Below are positions 35,116 through 43,927 of a stretch of 64,000 nucleotides of DNA, one piece after another. The notes under the pieces are model-generated. The model was not told the DNA's origin. It made no database searches and saw only the letters and a program-made list of their open reading frames with translations. Source of the stretch: Actinoplanes teichomyceticus ATCC 31121 (GTDB lineage Bacteria; Actinomycetota; Actinomycetes; Mycobacteriales; Micromonosporaceae); assembly GCF_003711105.1 (NCBI RefSeq), contig NZ_CP023865.1, positions 4,737,001 to 4,801,000 on the forward strand. Direction: 5' to 3'. Each line of letters begins with the position of its first letter. Position 1 is the first letter of the stretch. The position numbers and the translations under genes are program-made.

Positions 35116-36772
35116 GGAACACCGATCCGCCGATCGTCCGGTTCCGCCAGATCCTGGAGCGACGGCTGGGCTGGACCAGCGCCGGCAACGCGGCGGTGCC
35201 CGTCCGGCCGGTGCTCGCCGAGCGGGCCGCCGCGCACGGGCTGTCCGAGAACGCCTACCTGAGCCGGCTTACCGGGCGGGAGTGGCCGGAGGAGATCCAG
35301 CGGCTCACCGAGCGGCTCAGCATCACCGAGACCTACTTCTTCCGGCACGGCGACCAGTTCCGCGCGCTCGCCGAGCGGGTGCTGCCGCAACGGATCGCGG
35401 CCCGGGCCGGGCAGCGCGCCCTGCGGCTGCTCTCGGTCGGCTGCTCCTCCGGCGAGGAGGCGTACTCCCTGGCCATCACCGCGCACCGGGCGCGTCCCGG
35501 ACAGGACTGGATCGTGTCGGTGCTCGGGCTCGACGCCAACCCGCAGATGCTGCGCCGGGCCGAGCGGGCGGTCTACCCGGAATGGTCGCTGCGGGAGACC
35601 CCGCCGGACGTCCGGGCCCGGTGGCTGCGGCGCACCGACGACGGCTTCCGCGTGGTTCCGGAGATCACCGCGTCGGTGCAGTTCGTCGAGCACAACGTGG
35701 CCGGTCCGGACGAGCCGCTGGTCTGGCAGCCCGGCCGGTACGACGTGATCTTCTGCCGGAACCTGCTGATGTACCTGACCCCGGCCACCGTCGGCGGCCT
35801 GCTGCGGCGGATCACCGACTCGCTGGCCGCCGGTGGCGCGCTCTTCCTCGGGCACACCGACTCGCTCGGCAGCGATCCGGCCGGCCTGTCCGTGGAGCAC
35901 TTCGGCGACACGGTGTACTACCGGCGCGTGGTCGTCGGGCAGCCGGCGGTGCGCGGCGGGCCCCCGCCCCGCCCGGCGCCCGCGGCCCCGCAAGCGCCGG
36001 CGGCCCGGTCGACCCCGGCAGTCCCGGCGGCCCCGCCCCCCGCGGCCCCGACAGTCCCGGCCCCCGCGACCCCGGCAGTCCCGGCGGCCCCGCCCCTCGC
36101 ACCGCCTCGGCAGTCCTGGCGGCCCCGGCCCCCGCGGCTGCAGTCGCAGCGGCCCCCATTCCTGACCCGGCAGTCCCGGCGGCCCCGGCCCCCGCGGCCC
36201 CGGCAGTCCCGGCGGCCCCGGCCCCCGCGGCCCCGGCAGTCCCGGCGGCCCCGGCCCCCGCGGCCCCGGCGGACGTCCGGACGCGGGTGCTGGAGTTGCT
36301 GCGCGACGAGCGGTTCGCCGAGGCCCTCAAGCTGAGCCCCGCGCTGCTGTCCCACGGCCACCGCCGCGATCTGCTGCTGTACGGGGTGCTGCTGGCCCAG
36401 GGCGGCCGGCTGGCGCAGGCCCGGGACGCCGCCCACCGGCTGATCGACTCCGACGGGCCGGACCCGGACGTGCACCAGCTGCTCGGCGTCTGCCACGAGG
36501 TCGACGACCCGGAGCAGGCGGCCGGGCAGTACCGGCTGGCGGCGTACCTCGATCCCGGGTTCGCCATGCCCCGGCTGCGGCTGGGGCTGCTCGCCCGGCG
36601 GCGCGGCGACGCGCGGGCCGCGGCCACCGAGCTGACCGCCGCGCTCGACCTGCTGCCCGGCGAGAGCGAGGAGCGGATCACGCTGTTCGGCGGCGGGTTC
36701 GGCCGGCTGGCGCTCACCTCGCTGTGCCGGGCCGAGCTGGACGCCACGACCGGGGAGGGCAGCCGCCGATGA
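35112..36772 (+). CDS. CheR methyltransferase with C-terminal TPR domain, interrupted by a frameshift
   Basis: GTG at 35112 overlaps the cheW stop. The CheR half (about 1-270) has ITETYFFRHGDQF, SAM-binding LSVGCSSGEEAYSLAI, LGLDANPQML and FCRNLLMYLTPATV. It methylates receptor glutamates. A Pro/Ala linker follows, in which the CheR frame degrades near 36100 into Arg-rich sequence. The frame that carries the TPR-like half is a different one (VRTRVLELLRDERFAEALKL to 36772). Total length is one base short of a multiple of three, so one indel splits the gene. With it repaired, the product is a 550-residue CheR-TPR like WspC. It may be a mutation or a sequencing error in C-rich DNA. Confidence 0.8.
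36167..36265 (+). repeat. Three 33-bp repeats in the cheR linker
   Basis: Units at 36167, 36200 and 36233 encode PAVPAAPAPAA in the TPR-half frame. Confidence 0.9.
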
Positions 36773-37302
36773 CCGAGCAGATCCGGTCGCGGGTGGAGCG
36801 GCTGCGCAGCGACTTCGACCACTCGTTCGCGGTGCCGGCCCGCACCCTCGATCACGAGACCGTGGAGCTGCTCGCGGTGGCGGTGGGCGGCCGCTCGTAC
36901 GCCCTGCGCCTGTCCCAGACCTCCGGCCTCTACCCGGATCGCCCGGTGACGCCGCTGCCCACCCCGGTGCCGGCGCTGCGCGGGCTGGCCGGGTTCGCCG
37001 GCGTGGTGGTCCCGGTCTACGACCTGGCCACCCTGCTCGGCCATCCGGTCGTGGAGGAGTGCCGCTGGCTGGTGCTGGCCGCCGGGACGCCGCCACTGGC
37101 GCTGGCCTTCCACCAGCTCGACCACCACGTCCGGGTGCCGGCCGCCGACGTCGTGGACGGCTCCGGGGCGTCGGCTGCCCCGGGCTGCCTGCGCGGGATG
37201 GTGCGGCTGCCGGACGGCGACCGGCCGATCGTCGACGTGCCGGCCACCCGCGCCCTGGCCCACCGGACGGCCGGGCATGAGCACTCGGAGGTGAGCCCAT
37301 GA
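36769..37302 (+). CDS. Second CheW-like coupling protein
   Basis: 177 residues. ATG overlaps the cheR stop (ATGA). A 28-residue charged N-terminus precedes the CheW fold ([47 protein letters not shown]). Two CheW proteins flanking a CheR-TPR is the arrangement in Wsp clusters, where this position is WspD. It should bind receptor and kinase. A GGAGG just before the stop serves the next gene. Confidence 0.87.
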   Translation: MTEQIRSRVERLRSDFDHSFAVPARTLDHETVELLAVAVGGRSYALRLSQTSGLYPDRPVTPLPTPVPALRGLAGFAGVVVPVYDLATLLGHPVVEECRWLVLAAGTPPLALAFHQLDHHVRVPAADVVDGSGASAAPGCLRGMVRLPDGDRPIVDVPATRALAHRTAGHEHSEVSP

Positions 37303-38765
37303 TGACCGGACCCACATTCGGCCGCAAGCTCGGCATCGGCGTCGGGATCACCAGCGCCCTGACCCTGCTGTCGGTGGTCCTGTCCGCGATCTGCCTGGTG
37401 TTCGTGATGAACGCCAAGGACCGGGTGATCGCCGCGGCCACCCGGGAGCTGACCGGCGCGGAGAACCTCAACCGCCTGATGGAGAGACGGCTCGCCGACT
37501 ACCGCGGCTACCTGCTCTTCGGCACCCAGCAGTTCGCCGACGACACCGCGCAGGACCGCGCCGAGTTCCGCGACCAGCTGAGCCAGATGCAGACCAGCGA
37601 CGACCCGGTGGTCCGGTCCATCCTGACCCGGGTCGCGGAGGCCGAGGAGAAACACGCGGCGGCGGTCGACACCGCGATGGCCGCCCGCGCCCGCGCCAAG
37701 GACCCGCTGGCCGCGGCTCAGGAGTACGGCACCCCGGCGCTGCAGCTGCGCAGGCAGGTGCAGGCCGCGCTGGAGGAACTGAACACCCGGGTCCGCAGCG
37801 ACGTGGAGAGCGACCGGCGCGAGTCGTCGCGGCAGGCCACCATCGCCATCCTGGCGATCGTCGCGCTGGGCCTGGCGACCACCGGCGCCGCGATCCTGGT
37901 GGCCTGGCGGCTGAGCCGGGACCTGCGCCGCGAGGTGGGGGCCGCGGTCGGGCACATCCAGAGCTCGTCGGCGCAGCTGGAGGCCGCCGCCGCACAGCAG
38001 GTCAACGGCGGCCGGGACCAGGCGAGCGCGATGAGCGAGATCACCACCACGATCAACGAGCTGCTGATCACCTCCCGGCAGATCGCCGACAGCGCCCAGC
38101 GGGTCTCCAAGATCGCCGAGGACACCGAGTCGGCGGCCCGCAACGGGGACGCGACGATTCAGGAGACCCGGGCGTCGATCACCGCGATCCGCACCCAGGT
38201 GGACCAGATCGTCCAGCACATGCTGGCGCTGGGCGAGAAGTCCCAGCAGATCGGGGTGGTCGTGGACCTGGTGTGGGAGCTCGCCGAGCAGACCAACATC
38301 CTGGCCATCAACGCCACCATCGAGGCGAGCGGGGCGGGCGAGTGGGGCCGGCGCTTCGCCGTGGTGGCCGAGGAGATCCGCAAGCTGGCGGACCGGACCG
38401 CGGCGTCGGCGAAGGAGATCCGGGCGCTGATCGACGACGTACGGGGCGCGGTCAACACCACGGTGATGGCCACCGAGATCGGCGCCAAGGCGGTGGACAC
38501 CGGGGCGCGCCAGTTCGACAACGCCACCAACGCCTTCCGCCAGATCGCCCAGCTGGTGGCCACCACCAACGACGCGACCCGGGAGATCGAGCTGTCCACC
38601 AAGCAGCAGACCACCGCGGTGGAGCAGGTGAACGTGGCCGCCTCGGACACCGCGCGGGTGTCCCGGGAGACCGAGGCCACCGCGGTGCAGACCAAGCAGA
38701 CCGCCACGCACCTGAGCAACCTCTCCGGCGACCTGCTGGAGCTGGTCGGGACCCGGGGCCGCTGA
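37299..38765 (+). CDS. Methyl-accepting chemotaxis-type receptor
   Basis: 488 residues. Transmembrane helices about 11-36 and 180-205 flank an extracytoplasmic helical sensor of about 140 residues (4-helix-bundle type). The cytoplasmic signalling domain has the conserved hairpin tip [20 protein letters not shown] followed by [17 protein letters not shown] do not see a clear HAMP domain after the second helix. The ATG at 37299 is preceded by GGAGG with 6-nt spacing and overlaps the cheW stop. It corresponds to WspA in the cluster, and feeds the CheA kinase encoded next. Confidence 0.93.
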   Translation: MMTGPTFGRKLGIGVGITSALTLLSVVLSAICLVFVMNAKDRVIAAATRELTGAENLNRLMERRLADYRGYLLFGTQQFADDTAQDRAEFRDQLSQMQTSDDPVVRSILTRVAEAEEKHAAAVDTAMAARARAKDPLAAAQEYGTPALQLRRQVQAALEELNTRVRSDVESDRRESSRQATIAILAIVALGLATTGAAILVAWRLSRDLRREVGAAVGHIQSSSAQLEAAAAQQVNGGRDQASAMSEITTTINELLITSRQIADSAQRVSKIAEDTESAARNGDATIQETRASITAIRTQVDQIVQHMLALGEKSQQIGVVVDLVWELAEQTNILAINATIEASGAGEWGRRFAVVAEEIRKLADRTAASAKEIRALIDDVRGAVNTTVMATEIGAKAVDTGARQFDNATNAFRQIAQLVATTNDATREIELSTKQQTTAVEQVNVAASDTARVSRETEATAVQTKQTATHLSNLSGDLLELVGTRGR

Positions 38766-38766
38766 G

Positions 38767-40872
38767 ATGCCGGGCAGCCGGGACCCGCTGCGCTACTTCC
38801 GGGTCGAGGCGCGGGAGCTGGTGGAACAGATCAGCTCCGGCGTGCTGGACCTGGACCAGCGGCCCGGGCCGGAACCGATGGCCAAGCTGCTGCGGGTGAC
38901 GCACACCCTCAAGGGCGCGGCCCGGGTGGTGAAGCAGAAGGAGATCGCCGACCGGGCGCACGAGTTCGAGGAGATCCTGGTGCCGTACCGGGACGACCCG
39001 GGCGCGCTGGCCGCCTCCGACATGCGCGAGCTGCTGCGGCTCAACGACGAGATCAGCGCCCAGGTGGCGGCACTGTCCGAACCGGCGCCGGAACCGGAAC
39101 CGGCGGCGGGGCCGGAACCGGCGCCGCGGCCCGAGTCGCCACCGGCCGCCCCGGCGCCGGCCCCGCCGCCGGCGGAGATGCCGGAGCCCGGGCCGGGCCC
39201 CGCGCGGTCGCCGACCGAGGACCTGGACCACCTGCTGGACTCGATCGCGGAGGCGAACGCCCGGATGGCGCCGCTGCGGTCCGGATGCCACACCCTGGAA
39301 CGGCTGCACCGCAGCGCCGAGGCGCTCGCCGACCAGCTGCGCGGCGGCCGTACCCCGCCCGCGGTCGCCCGGGCCACGGCGCAGCGGCTGGCCGGGGAGC
39401 TGGGCGCCGCCGGGCGCCGGCTGACCGACGCGGTCGACCAGATCGAGCGGGGGCTCGACGACGTACGGGGAAAGGCCGAAGGGCTGCGCCTGGTGCCGGC
39501 CGGCAGCATCTTCACCGCGCTGCGCCGGGCGGTCCGGGACGCCGCCGACAGCGAGGGCAAGCGGGTCGCGTTCGTCACGCAGGGCGCCGAGGTGAAGATG
39601 GGTCTGCACCTGCTCGGCCCGGTCAACGCGGCGTTCCTGCACGTGGTGCGCAACGCCGTGGTGCACGGGGTGGAGCCGGCCGCCGAGCGGCTGGCCGCGG
39701 GCAAGCCCGCCGAGGGGACGGTCACCTTCGGGGTGCAGCGGCGCGGCCGGTTCGCCGCGTTCCGCTGCACCGACGACGGGCGCGGGTTCGACGTGGCCGG
39801 GCTGCGCCGCAAGGCCCAGGCCCAGGGCCTGCTCACCGTGGACGCGGGCGGCGGCGAGACCGAGGTCCTCGACCTGGTGCTGCACGGCGGCCTCAGCACC
39901 TCCCCGGAGGTGACCGAGGTGTCCGGCCGGGCGATCGGGATGGACGTGCTGCGTGACGTCGCGGCGCAGCTGCACGGCGACGTGAGGATCTTCAGCACGC
40001 CCGGCGCCGGGGCCACCGTGGAGCTCGTCGTGCCGCTGGCGCTGCTGAGCATGACCGGGCTGCTCGTCGAGGCCGGCGGCATGGTGGTCTCGCTGCCGCT
40101 GGACGCGGTCCGCGCCTGCGTGCGCCTGTCCGCCGCGGAGGCCGCCACCGCGGCCACCACCGGCCGGCTCGTCTACCAGGACACCGCCGCGCCGTTCCGG
40201 CCGCTGGCCGAGACGCTCTACACCGGGCGGGCGGTGCCGGACGCCACCGGGCCGGGCGCCGCCGTGGTGATCCACACCGGGGACGGCACGGTGGCGGTCG
40301 GGGTGGACCGGCTGTGCGGCACCCACGCCCTGGTCGCCCGCCCGCTGCCGGAGCTGGCCCCGTCGATCCCGGCGGTCGGCAGCGTCACGGTCGACGCGGA
40401 CGGCAACCCGCGGCTGGTGCTCGAACCGCTCGGCCTGGCCGGCGACATCCTGCGGAGCGCGGCCGGCGGCGCTCACGCCGAGGTGACCGCGCCCGCTCCC
40501 CCGCTGCCCATCCTGGTGGTCGACGATTCGCTGACCACCAGGATGCTGGAACGCAGCATCCTCGAATCGGCCGGCTACCAGGTGGACCTGGCCGCCTCCG
40601 GCGAGGAGGGCCTGGAACGGGCCCGGTCCCGCCGGTACGGCCTGTTCCTCACCGACATCGACATGCCCGGCATCGACGGCTTCACCTTCGTCGAGCGCAC
40701 CCGCGCCGACCCGGAGCTCGCCGCGGTCCCGGCCATCCTGGTCAGCTCCCGCGCCAGCGCCGCCGACCGGGAACGCGGGATGCGGGCCGGGGCCAGCGCG
40801 TACATCGTCAAGGGCGAGTTCGACCAGCAGGAGTTGCTCGCGCACATCCGCCGTCTGGTGGTCCGGGCATGA
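38767..40872 (+). CDS. CheA-type histidine kinase with C-terminal receiver (WspE-like)
   Basis: 701 residues: Hpt domain with THTLKGAARVV (phospho-His 46), a Pro/Glu/Ala linker instead of the P2 CheY-binding domain, a dimerisation helix region, and the HATPase with N-box HVVRNAVVHGVE and GRGFDV. A CheW-like domain and a receiver follow (about 580-701; VVDDSLTTRM, TDIDMPGIDG with acceptor Asp, Lys in YIVKGEF). Lack of P2 and a fused receiver are typical of ACF-class kinases, which signal to a partner other than a free CheY. Starts one base after the receptor stop. Confidence 0.93.
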   Translation: MPGSRDPLRYFRVEARELVEQISSGVLDLDQRPGPEPMAKLLRVTHTLKGAARVVKQKEIADRAHEFEEILVPYRDDPGALAASDMRELLRLNDEISAQVAALSEPAPEPEPAAGPEPAPRPESPPAAPAPAPPPAEMPEPGPGPARSPTEDLDHLLDSIAEANARMAPLRSGCHTLERLHRSAEALADQLRGGRTPPAVARATAQRLAGELGAAGRRLTDAVDQIERGLDDVRGKAEGLRLVPAGSIFTALRRAVRDAADSEGKRVAFVTQGAEVKMGLHLLGPVNAAFLHVVRNAVVHGVEPAAERLAAGKPAEGTVTFGVQRRGRFAAFRCTDDGRGFDVAGLRRKAQAQGLLTVDAGGGETEVLDLVLHGGLSTSPEVTEVSGRAIGMDVLRDVAAQLHGDVRIFSTPGAGATVELVVPLALLSMTGLLVEAGGMVVSLPLDAVRACVRLSAAEAATAATTGRLVYQDTAAPFRPLAETLYTGRAVPDATGPGAAVVIHTGDGTVAVGVDRLCGTHALVARPLPELAPSIPAVGSVTVDADGNPRLVLEPLGLAGDILRSAAGGAHAEVTAPAPPLPILVVDDSLTTRMLERSILESAGYQVDLAASGEEGLERARSRRYGLFLTDIDMPGIDGFTFVERTRADPELAAVPAILVSSRASAADRERGMRAGASAYIVKGEFDQQELLAHIRRLVVRA

Positions 40873-41927
40873 TCCGGGTGCTGGTCGTCGAGGACTCCCC
40901 GACCATGCGCCACCACCTGCGCGAGGCGCTCGCCGAGGACCCGGAGCTGCAGGTGGTCGGCGAGGCGGTGAGCGGGGAGGAGGCGATCGACATGGCCGCC
41001 CGGCTGCGCCCCGACGTGATCACGATGGACATGATGCTGCCCGGGATCAGCGGGCTGCAGGCCACCGAGCACATCATGGCCGAGCACCCGACCCCGATCC
41101 TGGTGGTCTCCTCGGCGGACCGGCAGGAGCTGTTCAGCACGTACAACGCGCTGGCCGCGGGCGCGGTGGACGTGATGGAGAAGCCGCGCGGCGACGAGTC
41201 GGACGCGGATTGGAAGCCGCGGCTGCGCCGGGCGCTGCGGATGGTGTCCCGGATCCGGGTGATCACCCATCCGCGGGCCCGGCTGGACGGGCGGGCCCGG
41301 CAGGGATCCGCGCCGGCGTCCCCGGCGGCCGCCCCCACCAGCACGCTGGCCGTGGTCGCGGTCGGCGCGTCGACCGGCGGCCCGGCCGCGCTCACCGAAC
41401 TGCTGCGGGAGCTGCCGCCGGACTTCCGTACGCCGGTGCTGTGCGTGCAGCACATCGCGGCCAGCGAGCAGTTCGCGGTGGCGTTCTCCGACTGGCTGGC
41501 CGGGCAGACCGGCCGCAACGTGCGCTACGCCGGCGACGGCGTGCCGGTGCGCACCCTGACCGGTCAGGTGCTGCTCGCCCCGCCGGACCGGCACCTGTAC
41601 GTCCGGGAGCACACCCTGCGGCTCTCCGACGGCCCGCTGCGGCACTCCTGCCGCCCCTCGGTGGACGTGCTGTTCGAGTCGGTGGCCGCCGAGTACGGCG
41701 GTACCGCGGCCGGCTGCCTGCTCACCGGGATGGGGCGTGACGGCGCGTCCGGGCTGCTGCAGATGCGCCACCGGGGCGCGGTGACGTTCGCCCAGGACGA
41801 GCAGAGCTGCACGGTGTACGGGATGCCCCGGGAAGCGGTGCTGCTCGGCGCGGCGCTGTACGTGCTGCCCCCGGCCCGGATCGCGGCGCGGCTGGCCGAG
41901 CTGCGGCCGGTGGTGAGCCGCCGATGA
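40869..41927 (+). CDS. cheB: CheB-type receptor methylesterase
   Basis: 352 residues: receiver domain (VVEDSPTMR; acceptor Asp 54 in TMDMMLPGISG) and methylesterase domain with the Ser-His-Asp triad in VGASTGG (about 166-172), QHIAASEQF and TGMGRDGASGL. It demethylates or deamidates receptor glutamates and opposes CheR, corresponding to WspF. ATG overlaps the cheA stop. Both domains are intact and its receiver is likely phosphorylated by the CheA. Confidence 0.95.
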   Translation: MIRVLVVEDSPTMRHHLREALAEDPELQVVGEAVSGEEAIDMAARLRPDVITMDMMLPGISGLQATEHIMAEHPTPILVVSSADRQELFSTYNALAAGAVDVMEKPRGDESDADWKPRLRRALRMVSRIRVITHPRARLDGRARQGSAPASPAAAPTSTLAVVAVGASTGGPAALTELLRELPPDFRTPVLCVQHIAASEQFAVAFSDWLAGQTGRNVRYAGDGVPVRTLTGQVLLAPPDRHLYVREHTLRLSDGPLRHSCRPSVDVLFESVAAEYGGTAAGCLLTGMGRDGASGLLQMRHRGAVTFAQDEQSCTVYGMPREAVLLGAALYVLPPARIAARLAELRPVVSRR

Positions 41928-43915
41928 GCCCGACCGTGCTGATCGTCGACGACAGCCTGACCGTACGGATGGACCTGCACGACGCGTTCTCCGACGACGG
42001 CTTCCGCACCATCCTGTGCGCGACCGGCGCCGAGGCGCGGGACGCGTTCGCCAACGCCAAGTTCGACGCCGCCGTGCTGGACGTGCTGCTGCCCGACGCG
42101 GACGGCCTGGACCTGCTCACCGAGCTGCGCGGCTCGCCGGCCCACGCGGACGTGGTGACCATGCTGCTGTCGGTGGAGAGCGAGGTCGCCGACCGGCTGG
42201 CCGGGCTGCGCATCGGCGCGGACGAGTACGTCGGCAAGCCGTACGACGCCGGGTACGTGGTGGCGCGTACCCGGCAGCTGCTCGGCGAGGCGACCCGGGG
42301 CGAGGACGCCGCCCCGACCGTCCTGGTGATCGACGACAGCATCACCTTCCGGGAGCGGCTGCGCGACCTGCTGGAGGCGGAGGGGTACGCGGTGCTGGTC
42401 GCCGGCAGCGGCGAGGAGGGCCTGCGGATGGCCGCCGACCGCCGCCCGCACGCGGTGATCGTCGACGGGGTGATGCCGGGCATCGACGGCGCCACGGTGA
42501 TCCGCCGGGTCCGGCTCGACCCGGCCCTGCGCGACACCCCGTGCCTGCTGATGACCGCCGCCGAGGACTACGCCACCGAGATGCAGATGCTCGACGCCGG
42601 CGCCGACGGCTTCTTCCGCAAGCAGCAGGACCTGGCCGTGGTGCTGGCGAAACTGGCCGCGGTGCTGCGCCAGACCACCGAGCAGCTGCCGATCGAGGCG
42701 ACCGGCAGCCTGCACGGCCCGGGCAAGGTGCTCACCGTCAGCCCGAACCGCGACGAGCTGGAAACCTGGGCCGACGCGCTGCGCGCCGAGGGGTACGACG
42801 TGGTCGCCTGCTCCGGTGTCGACGACGCCCTGGCGCTGCTCGGCGAGCAGCCGGCCGACTGCATCGTGCTGGGCCTGGACGACGACCCGGCCCGGGCCCG
42901 GCAGGCCTGCCGCCGGATCCGGCAGGTCCCGCAGATCGGCGACCTCCCGTTGATCATGGCGGGCCACGACGACGCGATGCTGGACTGCCTGGCCGCCGGC
43001 GCCGACGACTACGTGCGGCTGGCCGACGTGCCGGAAGGGCTGCGGGTGCACGTGCGCGCGCAGATCCGCCGCAAGCAGTCGCACGACGAGTCCCGCCGGA
43101 TCCGCGAGGAGCTGATGCGCCGGGAGCTGGACGCGGCCGAGGAGCGGGCGGCCCGCCGGATCGCCGAGACCCGGGCCGCGATGGTCGAGGAGCTGGAGTG
43201 GCGCAACCGGGAGCTGGAGGCGTTCTCCGGCTCGGTCTCGCACGACCTGCGCGGCCCGCTCCAGGTGATCAGCAGTTTCGCCGAGCACATGCTCGACGAG
43301 GCCGACGACGAGCCGCTCGGCGAGCAGACCCGGCACCGGCTGACCCGCATCCACGCCGCCGCGCTGCGGATGGCCGACCTGGTGGAGTCGCTGCTGATCC
43401 TGGCCCGGGCCAGCCGCGGCGAGCTGCGCCGCACCACCTTCGACCTGACCGCCACGGCCCGCCAGGTGTGCGCCGAGCTGGCCGCCCGCGAGCCGGAGCA
43501 GAAGGTCGACTTCGAAATCCAGGAGGGGATGACCGCGAACGCCGACGAGGGGCTGGTCCGGGTGATCCTGGAGAACCTGATCAGCAACGCGGTGAAGTTC
43601 ACCCGCAAGGTCGAGCACCCGCTGGTGCAGATCGGCTTCCGGGACGGCCGCTACTTCGTGCGCGACAACGGCGCCGGTTTCCCGACCGGCAAGGCCGGTG
43701 AGCTGTTCCGGCCGTTCGCCCGGCTGCACGACGCGCGCGACTTCCCGGGCACCGGGATCGGGCTGACCACGGTGCACCGGGCGGTGGAGCGGCACGGCGG
43801 GGAGATCCGGGCCGAGGGCGGGGAGGGGCAGGGCGCCACCTTCTGGTTCACCCTGCCCCCGGCCGACCCCCTCCCCGGCCCGGACCGGCGTGGCCAGGCC
43901 CGCCGGTCCGGCTGA
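41924..43915 (+). CDS. Hybrid histidine kinase with three N-terminal receiver domains
   Basis: 663 residues; ATG overlaps the cheB stop. Receiver 1 (about 1-120) has acceptor Asp 53 (VLDVLLPDADG); receiver 2 (about 127-245) has VDGVMPGIDG; receiver 3 (about 268-385) lacks an acceptor Asp (CIVLGLDDDPA) and is probably structural. A charged coiled coil (about 385-430) leads to a HisKA domain with SVSHDLRGP (His 440) and a HATPase (NLISNAVKF, DNGAGFP, GTGIGLTTV). No membrane helix. It replaces the WspR-type output of Wsp systems. It probably receives phosphate from the CheA, and passes a signal to an unknown regulator. Confidence 0.93.
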   Translation: MSPTVLIVDDSLTVRMDLHDAFSDDGFRTILCATGAEARDAFANAKFDAAVLDVLLPDADGLDLLTELRGSPAHADVVTMLLSVESEVADRLAGLRIGADEYVGKPYDAGYVVARTRQLLGEATRGEDAAPTVLVIDDSITFRERLRDLLEAEGYAVLVAGSGEEGLRMAADRRPHAVIVDGVMPGIDGATVIRRVRLDPALRDTPCLLMTAAEDYATEMQMLDAGADGFFRKQQDLAVVLAKLAAVLRQTTEQLPIEATGSLHGPGKVLTVSPNRDELETWADALRAEGYDVVACSGVDDALALLGEQPADCIVLGLDDDPARARQACRRIRQVPQIGDLPLIMAGHDDAMLDCLAAGADDYVRLADVPEGLRVHVRAQIRRKQSHDESRRIREELMRRELDAAEERAARRIAETRAAMVEELEWRNRELEAFSGSVSHDLRGPLQVISSFAEHMLDEADDEPLGEQTRHRLTRIHAAALRMADLVESLLILARASRGELRRTTFDLTATARQVCAELAAREPEQKVDFEIQEGMTANADEGLVRVILENLISNAVKFTRKVEHPLVQIGFRDGRYFVRDNGAGFPTGKAGELFRPFARLHDARDFPGTGIGLTTVHRAVERHGGEIRAEGGEGQGATFWFTLPPADPLPGPDRRGQARRSG

Positions 43916-43927
43916 GTCCGCCGCGGA

